A DNA stretch of 64,000 nt, taken from the NCBI RefSeq assembly GCF_030269485.1, contig NZ_BSTL01000029.1, positions 57,634 to 121,633 on the forward strand, written 5' to 3'. Source of the DNA: Actinoplanes sp. NBRC 103695. Lineage in GTDB: Bacteria; Actinomycetota; Actinomycetes; Mycobacteriales; Micromonosporaceae. The notes under the pieces are model-generated. The model ran no database searches, was not told the origin of the DNA, and saw only the letters and a list, made by a program, of their open reading frames with translations. Shown here one piece after another: positions 44,156 through 52,601 of this stretch; the first letter of the stretch is position 1; each line of letters opens with the position of its first letter. A program made the translations under genes and the position numbers.

Positions 44156-45046
44156 TCACGTGATTCGGTGACGATCCAGGTCCTCGGCCACCTTCTCCAG
44201 GATCCCGACCTTTCCCGGAAATGGTTCGTCCGGCCGCGGCCATTGCACGACGACATCGGTGATGCCCGCCTCGGCGAACTTGCCCGCCGCGTCGGCGAAC
44301 GCGTCCGGCGAGTCGAGGACGCCGCCCACGGTCGGCCCGCAGACCAGCAGCCGGGACACCGTCGCCGGGTCCCGGCCGACCTCCACGCAGATCTTCTCGA
44401 GCGCCTCCACCTGCTGCCGGAGGACCGGGAGCGCCTCGTCGTAGGGTGCGCTCGCGAACCGGTTGGGCTCGCCGGTGGTCACCCAGTACTCGCCGTGCTC
44501 GGCGACCAGGCGCATGCCCCGGGCGCCGGAGGCGGCGATCGCGAAGGGCACGCGCGGCTGCTGCCTGCACAGCGGGTACGAGTGGACCTCGTCGGCCAGG
44601 TAGTAGCGGCCGTCGAACGAGGTGACCGGCTGCCGAAGGAGCCGATCGGTGAGCCGCACGTACTCGGCGAACCGCTCGGTGCGCTCGCGCCGGCTCCAGT
44701 GGGTCCGGCGGGTCATGGTGGAGTCGAAGCCCTCGGCGCCGGAGCCCAGCCCGAGGATGAGCCGGCCGTCGGCGATGTCGTCGATGGCGGTGACATCCTT
44801 GGCCAGGGAGACCGGGTGCCGCAGGTTGGGCGAGGCGACCAGGACGCCGAGCCCGATGCGTTCGGTCTCCACCGCCGCGGCGGTCAGCGTCGGCACGGCG
44901 GTGAACCAGTCTTTCGCGCGGAACGCCCGCCAGTTCAGGTGGTCGTACGTCCAGGCGTGATCGAACCCCATCTGCTCGGTACGGCGCCACTTCTCCCGTG
45001 CCGCCGGCCACCGGTCCTCCGGGACGATCATGATGCCGAATCTCAC
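44156..45046 (-). CDS. LLM-class F420-dependent oxidoreductase (LmbY-like)
   Basis: A 296-aa luciferase-like TIM-barrel protein starting at GTG 45046 behind GAGGGAG. Typical parts are MRFGIMIVPEDRW, the FDHAWTYDHLN segment, PVSLAKDVTAIDDIADGRLI near residue 95 and GLGSGAEGFD. Enzymes of this group use reduced F420 or FMN. LmbY, of the same family, reduces the pyrroline double bond late in 4-alkyl-proline biosynthesis, and the LmbB1/B2/A homologues downstream support that role. A monooxygenase role is the alternative. It overlaps the FAD oxidase stop by GTGA. Confidence 0.8.
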   Translation of the reverse strand: MRFGIMIVPEDRWPAAREKWRRTEQMGFDHAWTYDHLNWRAFRAKDWFTAVPTLTAAAVETERIGLGVLVASPNLRHPVSLAKDVTAIDDIADGRLILGLGSGAEGFDSTMTRRTHWSRRERTERFAEYVRLTDRLLRQPVTSFDGRYYLADEVHSYPLCRQQPRVPFAIAASGARGMRLVAEHGEYWVTTGEPNRFASAPYDEALPVLRQQVEALEKICVEVGRDPATVSRLLVCGPTVGGVLDSPDAFADAAGKFAEAGITDVVVQWPRPDEPFPGKVGILEKVAEDLDRHRIT

Positions 45047-46440
45047 GTGTCTCCCTCGTCCGGCGACCTCGGGTCGATGTTGAAGTTGAAGCGGTAGAGG
45101 TTCTCGGGATCCACGCGCCGCTTCAGGGCGACCAGGCGCTCCCACCGCCGCCTCCCGTACGCCGCCCGCACGTTCGGCGTGCCCTCGTCGTTGAGGAAGT
45201 TGACGTACTGGCCCACCGAGTGCGGCGCCATCGCGTCGCTGAAGTCGCGGACCCAGGCGACGTGCCGGTCCCGGTCGTCGCCGGGCTCCCAGGCGCCGAA
45301 CATGTTGATGTTGTGCCCGGCCTCGCGGGATCCGAAGGCGGTGTCGTCGGCGGGCACCCGCCCGGCCGCCCCGCCGAGGTGATAGACCGGCACGGCGGCC
45401 AGCGGCGAGGTGATCCGGGACGCGTGCTCGACGATCGTCTCGATGACCGGGTCGGAGAGCCGGTCGAAGTCGACCGATCGCCAGTAGTAGTGCTTGCCGG
45501 CCGGGGACGTCTTGTCGACCCCTCGCTGGAAGTCCACGTAGGACATCGGGCCCACGGTGTCGAGCAACGGTCGACCGAACTCACGCAGCGGGCGGAGGAA
45601 CGCGTTGCCGGCACCGGTCCAGCAGACGTTGATGGCGATGACCGGGGATCCGTGCAGACGCTCGGGGACGGCCGGGATCGGCGGGCACAACCGGAGGTTG
45701 AGGATGGTGCCCAGTTCGTCCGGAGCGTCCGCGATCACGTCGCGGTAGTGGCGCAGGACGGCCGGTGCGTCGTCCAGCCGATGAATGATCATCCCGGCCT
45801 GGACGGCCGCCCCCACCTCGTGCAGCCGCAGACCGAACCGCACGACGGCCCCGAAGTTGCCGCCCCCGCCGCGCAGACCCCACAGCAGTTCCGGGTCCTT
45901 CTCCGCGTCCACGGTCACGAGCCGGCCGTCGGCGGTCACCAGATCGGCCTCGGCCAGGTTGTCCACGGTGAATCCGCAGCGGCGCATCAGGTGACCGATG
46001 CCGCCGCCGAGGGTGAGGCCGCCGACCCCGGTCTCGCTGACGATGCCGCCGGTCGTGGCCAGGCCGTGCGCCTGGGTGGCAGGGTCGACGTCCTGCCACA
46101 GCGCGCCGCCCCGCACGTGCGCCAGGCGGCGTTCCGGGTCCACCGTGACCGCCCGCATCCGGGACAGGTCGACGACCAGGCCGTCGTCGCACAGCCCCTG
46201 CCCGGCCACGCTGTGGCCGCCGCCCCGCACCGCGATGGGCAGTCCGCGCTCGGCGGCGAAGGTGACGGCCGCGGAGACGTCGGCCGGGTCCGCGCACCGG
46301 ACGATCAGCGGGGGATGCTTGTCGATGTCGCCGTTCCAGACCCGGCGGGCCTGGTCGTACCGTCGGTCCGACGGGGTGATCAGTTCGCCGCGCAGGGCGC
46401 CGGCCAGCTTGTCGGTGTCGCCGGTCGTCAGCGTGTCCAC
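45043..46440 (-). CDS. FAD-linked oxidase (berberine-bridge type)
   Basis: A 465-aa flavoprotein starting at GTG 46440 behind GGAGGA, overlapping the NRPS4 3' end by 13 bp. The FAD-binding domain shows VRGGGHSVAGQG near residue 70, whose His is the usual covalent flavin site, then ETGVGGLTLGGGIGHLMRR. The C-terminal BBE segment is YGRRRWERLVALKRRVDPENLYRFN. There is no Tat or Sec signal, so it acts in the cytoplasm. It could oxidise a carrier-bound or free intermediate. Nothing in lincomycin-type pathways corresponds to it, so it is an extra step of this cluster. Confidence 0.87.
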   Translation of the reverse strand: MDTLTTGDTDKLAGALRGELITPSDRRYDQARRVWNGDIDKHPPLIVRCADPADVSAAVTFAAERGLPIAVRGGGHSVAGQGLCDDGLVVDLSRMRAVTVDPERRLAHVRGGALWQDVDPATQAHGLATTGGIVSETGVGGLTLGGGIGHLMRRCGFTVDNLAEADLVTADGRLVTVDAEKDPELLWGLRGGGGNFGAVVRFGLRLHEVGAAVQAGMIIHRLDDAPAVLRHYRDVIADAPDELGTILNLRLCPPIPAVPERLHGSPVIAINVCWTGAGNAFLRPLREFGRPLLDTVGPMSYVDFQRGVDKTSPAGKHYYWRSVDFDRLSDPVIETIVEHASRITSPLAAVPVYHLGGAAGRVPADDTAFGSREAGHNINMFGAWEPGDDRDRHVAWVRDFSDAMAPHSVGQYVNFLNDEGTPNVRAAYGRRRWERLVALKRRVDPENLYRFNFNIDPRSPDEGDT

Positions 46441-48746
46441 GGCCGTCCTCCGGTTGTCGTGCCGCGGATCGTCGCGGCCACGTCGCGTACCGTTCCGTTG
46501 AGCAGCTCGGTCATGTCCGGCGCGGCCCGCAGGCTGGCCTGGCACTCGTCGCGCAGGCGGAAGGTGAGCAGCGAGTGGCCGCCCAGCTGGACGAAGGTGT
46601 CCAGCACGCTGATCGGCGAGCGGCCCAGCACCCGGCCGTAGATGTCGGCCAGGGTCGCCTCCAGCTCGTCGGCCGGTGGCACGAAGGTGTGCTCGCGCTC
46701 GGCCAGCTCCTGCCAGATCTTGATCAGCTCGTTCTGATCGATCTTCCCGTTCACCGTCGCCGGGAGGTAGTCGACCGGCACGACCCGGTCGGGCCGCATC
46801 TGCCGGGGCAGCCCGGAGGCCAGCTCGAGGATCGACTCGGGGTCCAGCTCGGCGGCGGTGCGGCCGGGGGCCGGCACGGCGAAGGCGAGCAGCCGCAGCG
46901 GTTCTCCGTGGGCGATCACCGCGCAGTCGCCGACCGCGGGGTGCGCGGTCAGCACCGACTCGATCTCGCCCGGTTCGATGCGCAGACCCCGGATCTTGAC
47001 CTGCCGGTCGATCCGGCCGAGGTGCTCCAGCGCGCCGTCCTCGCGGAACCGGCAGAGGTCGCCGGTGCGGTACATCCGCGACCCGGGTGGACCGTACGGG
47101 TCCGCGACGAACCGTTCCGCGGTCCGGCCCGGCTGCCGCCAGTACCCGTCGGCCAGGCCGACGTCGCCGCTGATGTACGCCTCGCCGGGGGCGCCCACCG
47201 GCACCAGGTCGAGGTTCGCGTCGAGCACGGTGATCCGGAAGTTGTCGGCGGGCCGGCCCACCGGAACGGTCACGCCGTCCCAGCCGGGTTCCACGACGTT
47301 GTCGGTGACCGGTCCGGCCTCGGTCGGTCCGAAGGCGTTGACCAGGCTGGTCCCGGGCAGTGCGGCGTGGAACGTGCCGGGGATCCGCGTACTCATCGGC
47401 TCCCCGCCGCAGACCACCCACCGCAGCGCCGCACCGCGGGCTTCCTCCAGGAAGGCCGTCACCATCGTCGGCACCAGGAAGACCATCGAGACGTCGTGCT
47501 CGCGGGCCAGCCGGGCCAGGTGGCGCGGGTCGCGCTCGGCGCCGGGACGGCAGATCACCAGGCGCGCGCCGTGGTAGAGCGGCCAGAAGATCTCCCAGAT
47601 CGAGATGTCGAATCCGGGGGAGGCCTTGAACAGGGCGGCGTCCTGGGCGTGGAACGGGTACTGGCGTTGCATCCAGAAGATGTTGGCCAGCGTGCCGCCG
47701 GTGGCGGAGGCCACGCCCTTGGGCCGGCCGGTCGTCCCCGACGTGTAGAGGATGTGGACCAGCGACGACGCGGTGCCCTCGACGACCGGGTTCGTGGCCG
47801 GCCGGAGCGACCACGCCCGCTCGTCGTGCACGTCGTGGACGTCCCAGGCGCCGTCCGGGATGCGAGCCCGGCAGGCCGGGTCGGTCAGCACGTGCCGGGG
47901 CGTGGAGTCGGCCAGGATGAAGGCGATCCGCTGGTCCGGCAGGTCGGCGTCGAGGGGGACGTACGTGGCGCCGGTCTTGACGGCGGCATGGAGGGCGACG
48001 ACCTGGTGGACACCGCGCTGCAGGCAGATGCCGATCCGGGTGCCCGGCCCGGCGCCCTGCTCACGGAGGTGGTGGGCCAGCCGGTTCGCGCGCTCGTTCA
48101 GCTCCCGGTAACTGACCGTGCCGCCGTCCTCGTCGAGCAGCGCGATCCGGTCGGGGGTGCGCTCCGCCTGTTCCTGGAACGGCTCCGCCATCGTGCGATA
48201 AGGGATCTCGGGGTCCCGGTGCGGGTTGAGGCCGTGCAGGATCCGTTCGCGTTCCTCGGCGCCGACCAGGGGATGGTCGGTCATCGGGGCGTCGGGTTCG
48301 CCGGCCAGGCCGGTCAGCAACTGCAGGAACGACCGGGCCCAGGCCTGCGCCGACGGGACGTCGGCGTCGTCGGTCATGGTCTCGGCGTACAGGTGCCGGC
48401 CGGCCCGGGCGATCAGGACGGTCACGGCGACCGGCTGGTCGCCGGCGGCGCCGGGCGCGACGGCGTGCCCGCCGGCGGGGGCCTGCCGGAGCGCCTCGCG
48501 AAAGCTGAGGGACGCGTCCGGCGTGCCGGCCGCCGGCACGATCGCCTCGACCGCGCCCCGGGTGACCCGGACGCGGCATCCGGTGCCCGGGCGGGGCAGC
48601 CGCTCGGCCAGCACGCCGGCGCAGATCGACAGCGTGGCGAAGTCGTCGGCCCCGGCCGCCGCGGCGAGCTGGTGCAGGGTGCCCATCACACCGTCGGGCA
48701 GGGTGATCGGGCCTACGCAGTCCGTGGTCGACAGGTACCCCGTCAC
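46428..48746 (-). CDS. NRPS4: C remnant-A-T
   Basis: A 772-aa synthetase. Residues about 1-175 look like a shrunken C-lobe of a condensation domain without HHxxxDG, so they cannot make a peptide bond. The A domain (about 187-650) is complete: ILYTSGTTGRPKGV, FGPTEAG and NGKIDQ are all present. My code reading is D-I-W-F-V-G-A-P-V-K, which I cannot match to a known residue. The T domain has LGGHSLL near residue 730. It is a free-standing loading unit like SyrB1. The ATG overlaps the KAS III-like stop, and halogenase, carrier and KAS III genes lie directly upstream. Confidence 0.9.
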   Translation of the reverse strand: MTGYLSTTDCVGPITLPDGVMGTLHQLAAAAGADDFATLSICAGVLAERLPRPGTGCRVRVTRGAVEAIVPAAGTPDASLSFREALRQAPAGGHAVAPGAAGDQPVAVTVLIARAGRHLYAETMTDDADVPSAQAWARSFLQLLTGLAGEPDAPMTDHPLVGAEERERILHGLNPHRDPEIPYRTMAEPFQEQAERTPDRIALLDEDGGTVSYRELNERANRLAHHLREQGAGPGTRIGICLQRGVHQVVALHAAVKTGATYVPLDADLPDQRIAFILADSTPRHVLTDPACRARIPDGAWDVHDVHDERAWSLRPATNPVVEGTASSLVHILYTSGTTGRPKGVASATGGTLANIFWMQRQYPFHAQDAALFKASPGFDISIWEIFWPLYHGARLVICRPGAERDPRHLARLAREHDVSMVFLVPTMVTAFLEEARGAALRWVVCGGEPMSTRIPGTFHAALPGTSLVNAFGPTEAGPVTDNVVEPGWDGVTVPVGRPADNFRITVLDANLDLVPVGAPGEAYISGDVGLADGYWRQPGRTAERFVADPYGPPGSRMYRTGDLCRFREDGALEHLGRIDRQVKIRGLRIEPGEIESVLTAHPAVGDCAVIAHGEPLRLLAFAVPAPGRTAAELDPESILELASGLPRQMRPDRVVPVDYLPATVNGKIDQNELIKIWQELAEREHTFVPPADELEATLADIYGRVLGRSPISVLDTFVQLGGHSLLTFRLRDECQASLRAAPDMTELLNGTVRDVAATIRGTTTGGRPWTR

Positions 48747-49675
48747 CGCGCGCTCCCCTCGAGGAGCCCGCAGGCGTAGAACCCGGGCGCCAGTGACTGC
48801 GCGAGGTACTTCTCCCCGGCCCGGACACCTGATCGCTCGTGGTAGTCGATCAGGTTGATCATCCAGTCGGCGTTCCCGCAGTGCCCGTACTCGGCGAGGG
48901 TGCCGGCGAAGTGCAGCTTGTCCGGCGGCAGACCGACCGACGTCGCGTTGAACACGGTCAGGGGCTTGTGCAGGTTGGCCGCGAACACCTTGGTCAGCTC
49001 GGCCGGCCGATGACCGCCGGAGCGGAACACGGCGGACAGCGTCCGGTCGGCGACGTTCTTCCGCGAGATGAAGGTGTCGTTGCCCCGCAGTCCCGCCGGA
49101 TCCGTCTTGACCGCGGACGAGAGCAGCCGCAGCAGGCCCGGATCGTCGCGGGTCAGCACGCAGCTGACGGCCGCGTCACCGAACATGGCGTACGACCGGA
49201 CGCGATCGCGGTCCTCCGGCACGAAGTCCAGGGCGACCACCACCACGTGTGTCACGTCCGGATCGGCGAACAGCCGCTCGCCGTGCTGCAACGCGGTCAG
49301 CGAACTGCAGCACCGCTGGTAGGAAACGAGGTGCGGTACGCAGGTGTCCATGCCGAGGGCCAGGAGCACGTCGCCCGCGAAGCCGGACGGCAGCAGCGCG
49401 AGGGTCGGGTCGCTGGTCGCGAACACGAGATGGCCGACGTCCGCGGGCGTGGTGCCGGCGTCCCGCAGACTCCGGCGCACGGCTTCCACGACGTAGTCCA
49501 GCGCGGGGCCCGACATCTTCCGGTACGTCGTACATCCCATCTCGGCGAAGTCGGTGCCGAACGACACCGTCTCCCAGAGGGTCTCGAAATCAGGGATGTT
49601 CTCCGGCTTGCACACCACGTCGCCGAAGACGGACGCGAACGAGCCGATGCCGATGACTTTGTGATCCGAATTCAT
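48743..49675 (-). CDS. KAS III-like acyltransferase
   Basis: A 310-aa thiolase-fold protein related to FabH. The nucleophile Cys lies in SYQRCCSSLTALQ (about residue 122-123). The Asn region is GHCGNADWMINL near 270, but the HQAN motif, whose His is needed for decarboxylative condensation, appears as FAAN. This suggests acyl transfer rather than chain extension, as known for some KAS III-type acyltransferases in antibiotic pathways. It starts at ATG 49675 behind AAGGAA, lies between the carrier protein and NRPS4, and could carry the residue between their pantetheine arms. Confidence 0.78.
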   Translation of the reverse strand: MNSDHKVIGIGSFASVFGDVVCKPENIPDFETLWETVSFGTDFAEMGCTTYRKMSGPALDYVVEAVRRSLRDAGTTPADVGHLVFATSDPTLALLPSGFAGDVLLALGMDTCVPHLVSYQRCCSSLTALQHGERLFADPDVTHVVVVALDFVPEDRDRVRSYAMFGDAAVSCVLTRDDPGLLRLLSSAVKTDPAGLRGNDTFISRKNVADRTLSAVFRSGGHRPAELTKVFAANLHKPLTVFNATSVGLPPDKLHFAGTLAEYGHCGNADWMINLIDYHERSGVRAGEKYLAQSLAPGFYACGLLEGSAR

Positions 49676-49720
49676 GGTTCCTTCGATCGGCTGAGGACGA
49701 GGAAATGGCGGGCCCGGCGC

Positions 49721-50002
49721 TCAGGACCGGGCGGGCTCGGCCGCTGTCGCATCGATGTCGCGCAGCACCGAGGCGATGCCGTCGACGTCGTTGAGCCGCA
49801 GGACCCACTCCGGCTGCAGGGTGACGCTGCCGTCCGTGTACTTCTTGATGTAGTTCATCAACACGATGATCATGTTGAGCGAGCTGATCCCCAGCTCGTC
49901 ACGCGTCTGCGCCCGCACGATCTGTTCGTGCCCGAGCTCGGCGCCGATGGGCTGGGTGACGAGGAAGTCGGCGAACTTCTGCCGGTAGTCGTCAGTGGCC
50001 AT
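49721..50002 (-). CDS. Free-standing acyl/peptidyl carrier protein
   Basis: A 93-aa carrier protein with the pantetheine site in ELGISSLNMI (Ser about 41; the usual Asp before Ser is Ser here) and the helical pattern of carrier domains. It overlaps the halogenase stop by 11 bp. Its place between halogenase and KAS III-like genes suggests that the substrate is held on it during chlorination or transfer, like CmaD in coronamic acid synthesis. Confidence 0.82.
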   Translation of the reverse strand: MATDDYRQKFADFLVTQPIGAELGHEQIVRAQTRDELGISSLNMIIVLMNYIKKYTDGSVTLQPEWVLRLNDVDGIASVLRDIDATAAEPARS

Positions 50003-50918
50003 GGGTCTCGACCTTCGGGAACGGGAAGCCGTTGAGGTTGTTCGCGTGGATCCGGTTGTGGCCGTACTTGTCCTCGCCGGACACCAGGACACTGCCGTGG
50101 TAGTCCAGGCTGATCGCGTCGCCGAACCCGCTGAGGCTGTCGATGTGCTCGTAGACCCGGACCGACGGCGAGACGTAGCGCGACGCCAGACCCAGGCGCT
50201 TGTCCGGGCTCGTGTTCGGGTACGAGCCGTGGATGCACTTGGCCAGGAAGATGACGAACTGCCCGGCCTTCATCGGCATGTCGACGATCTCGTGCTTGTC
50301 GGGATCCCAGTCCTGGTCGAGCTTCAGCTCCGAGTAGTCGTAGCCGAAGAAGTCGTGCGACTTGCTCTCCACGTTGCGCGACATCGGCTTCGTCTCGTCG
50401 TAGTACCACTGCTTGTGGCTTCCCGGCAGGAACCGGAGGCAGCCGTGCGCCTCGTCGGCGTCGGAGAACGCCGTCCAGACGGTCAGCTCCTGCGTGGTCG
50501 CCGTGGACTCCTCGGTGTACCGCAGCGACGGATATGCCACGGTCTCCGACTCGAAGACGGTGAACGCCTCGACCTGGTGCCAGCCCGTACCCGCCTCGCC
50601 CGGCTGCTTCTCGAAGATGTTCGTCTTCCAGCAGATGATGTCGTCGCCCATCAGACTGCGGAGCTTGTGCACGATCGTCGGGTGCGCGATGTGCTTCGAC
50701 AGCGCGTTGCAGTCGAGATGACGGTCGTAATTGATGATGGTCGACTCGTGCGGCTTGTTCTCGGACGTGACCATCTCGATCATGGCCTGACTCCACTCGA
50801 GCCGGGCCTCGTCTTCGGAGTAGAGATCGAACGGCCCGAGGAACCCGTTCTCCTGGAAGGACTTCACCTGCTCCGGGGTCAGTCCTTGGGTCACCGTTCC
50901 GTTGGCGCTCTCAGCCAC
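49992..50918 (-). CDS. SyrB2-like Fe(II)/2-oxoglutarate halogenase
   Basis: A 308-aa PhyH-superfamily enzyme starting at GTG 50918 (GAAAGGAA upstream). It follows SyrB2 closely: GTGWHQVEAF near residue 114, ELTVWTAFSDADEAHGCLRF, FFGYDYSELKLDQDWDPD, MKAGQFVIF and the distal His in CIHGSYP (about 230) with Arg in LGLASRY. In hydroxylases the first motif is His-x-Asp/Glu. SyrB2-type halogenases have Ala or Gly at the third place, leaving room for chloride; here it is Val116. The enzyme should chlorinate an aliphatic carbon of an aminoacyl group held on a carrier. It heads the minus-strand operon. Confidence 0.88.
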   Translation of the reverse strand: MAESANGTVTQGLTPEQVKSFQENGFLGPFDLYSEDEARLEWSQAMIEMVTSENKPHESTIINYDRHLDCNALSKHIAHPTIVHKLRSLMGDDIICWKTNIFEKQPGEAGTGWHQVEAFTVFESETVAYPSLRYTEESTATTQELTVWTAFSDADEAHGCLRFLPGSHKQWYYDETKPMSRNVESKSHDFFGYDYSELKLDQDWDPDKHEIVDMPMKAGQFVIFLAKCIHGSYPNTSPDKRLGLASRYVSPSVRVYEHIDSLSGFGDAISLDYHGSVLVSGEDKYGHNRIHANNLNGFPFPKVETHGH

Positions 50919-51046
50919 TTTGATTCCTTTCGCTGATGGTGCCCGGGGCCTATCAGGCTCACCGTATGCGGGCTCGGAGGGAGGCGTCTTGTCACCGGAA
51001 CCAGGGTCCGCTGACCGGATCCGCCGCGGACGTAACGTCGTTTTCC

Positions 51047-52546
51047 ATGAACAACTTCATCGGCAGACGTATCGATGTCTTGCTGGCGGGCGGCGTGGCC
51101 GCGCTCGTCGGCATGGTGGGGGTGGTGACTCCGGCTTCCGCCGCCGGCGCCGCCCCGTCACCCGGTTCCGCGGGCCTCGGTGACCGGCTGTATCCGTTGC
51201 TGGGCAACGGTGGTTACGACGTGCAGGATTACGACTTGCGGGTGCTGCATCCGCGAAAGGATCCGAAGCAGACGGTCACCGGCACGGTGACGATCACCGC
51301 GGTCGCCACCCAGAGTCTTTCGCGGTTCGACCTGGATTTCGGCGGAGAGTCGGTCGGCGCGGTGACGGTCGACGGCAAGGCCGCGGGTTTCACCCGCGAA
51401 GGCGACGAACTGGTCGTCACGCCCAAGCGCACCCTGCGCAAGAGCGCGCGTTTCCAGGTCACCGTCAGCGATTTCACGGCGACTCCGATCCCGGCCAACG
51501 CCGAGACCCCGGCCGGGTTCGTGACCACGGCCGACGGCACGATCATGGCCGGTCAGCCGGACCAGTCGCACCAGTTCTTCCCGAGCAACGATCACCCCAG
51601 CGACATGGCTACCTACACGATCTCGTTGACCGCGCCGACGGGCTGGACGGCGGTCGCGAACGGCCGGCACGTGCGCGACCGGACCCGGGACGGCTACGTC
51701 ACCTCGGTCTACCGGGAATCGAAGCCGATGGCCAGCGAACTGCTGCAGACCGCGGTGGGCGACTTCGTGGTGCACGAGCGCCCGGCGGCGTCCGGCGTGC
51801 CGATCCGTGACGTCGTCCCGCGCCGGCTCGCCGGCGATCTCCTGCCGAAGGCGGACGGCGAGCGCTCACAGATGAGCTGGATGATCGGCAAGGTGGGCCG
51901 GTACCCGTTCGAGAACTACGGCTCGCTGGTGATCGACTCCCAGCTGGGCTTCGCGCTGGAGACCCAGTCCCTGTCGCTGTACGACACGTCGTTGTTCTCC
52001 AGGCCGGCGTACATCCGCGATCCGGTGATGGTGCACGAGCTGGCTCACATGTGGTTCGGCGACAGCGTCGCTCCGGCGTCGTGGAGTGACGTCTGGCAGA
52101 ACGAGGGCCACGCGACCTGGTACGAGCTGGAGTACGCGGAGGAGACCGGCGTCTTCGGTCAGTACAGGCAGGGATTCGCGAACCGCGAGGAGTACTTCAG
52201 GGACGTGTACGCGCGCAACGACGACTTCCGCGAGAGGTTCGGCCCGCCCGCGCGTCCGTTGAAGGCCGAGGTCATCTGGGATGTGTTCAACCCCAACGTG
52301 TACGACGGGGGAGCGCTCGTCCTCTACGCCCTGCGGCAGAAGATCGGCGGGCCGGCGTTCCAGCGGCTCGAGCGGGCCTGGGTGTCGGTGAACCGGGGCC
52401 GGTCGGCCTCGACGCAGGACTTCATCGCGCTCGCGTCCCGGATCTCGGGCCGGGACCTCCGGGGCTTCCTCAACGAGTGGCTCTACGGAGCGACCACGCC
52501 GGCGATGCCCGGTCATCCCGATTGGACCGTCACGGCCCACCGCTGA
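51047..52546 (+). CDS. Secreted M1-family aminopeptidase
   Basis: A 499-aa zinc metallopeptidase. From ATG 51047 it has a Sec-type signal peptide (LLAGGVAALVGMVGVVTP then ASAAG). The active site is MVHELAHMWFGDSV near residue 328, with the third zinc ligand in WQNEGHATWYELEY. It is shorter than full M1 enzymes, as it lacks the long C-terminal helical domain. It removes N-terminal residues from peptides outside the cell. It diverges from the halogenase gene and is probably flanking, though a role in processing the exported peptide cannot be excluded. Confidence 0.88.
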   Translation: MNNFIGRRIDVLLAGGVAALVGMVGVVTPASAAGAAPSPGSAGLGDRLYPLLGNGGYDVQDYDLRVLHPRKDPKQTVTGTVTITAVATQSLSRFDLDFGGESVGAVTVDGKAAGFTREGDELVVTPKRTLRKSARFQVTVSDFTATPIPANAETPAGFVTTADGTIMAGQPDQSHQFFPSNDHPSDMATYTISLTAPTGWTAVANGRHVRDRTRDGYVTSVYRESKPMASELLQTAVGDFVVHERPAASGVPIRDVVPRRLAGDLLPKADGERSQMSWMIGKVGRYPFENYGSLVIDSQLGFALETQSLSLYDTSLFSRPAYIRDPVMVHELAHMWFGDSVAPASWSDVWQNEGHATWYELEYAEETGVFGQYRQGFANREEYFRDVYARNDDFRERFGPPARPLKAEVIWDVFNPNVYDGGALVLYALRQKIGGPAFQRLERAWVSVNRGRSASTQDFIALASRISGRDLRGFLNEWLYGATTPAMPGHPDWTVTAHR

Positions 52547-52561
52547 CCGGGCGGGCCTGAA

Positions 52562-52590
52562 CCGCCCCGGGCTCGACGAGCCCGGGGCGG
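52562..52590. terminator. Bidirectional hairpin terminator
   Basis: CCGCCCCGGGCTC and its perfect complement form a 13-bp stem with a GAC loop between the M1 peptidase gene and the convergent VOC gene. Confidence 0.85.
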
Positions 52591-52601
52591 GTGACGTCGT
52601 C

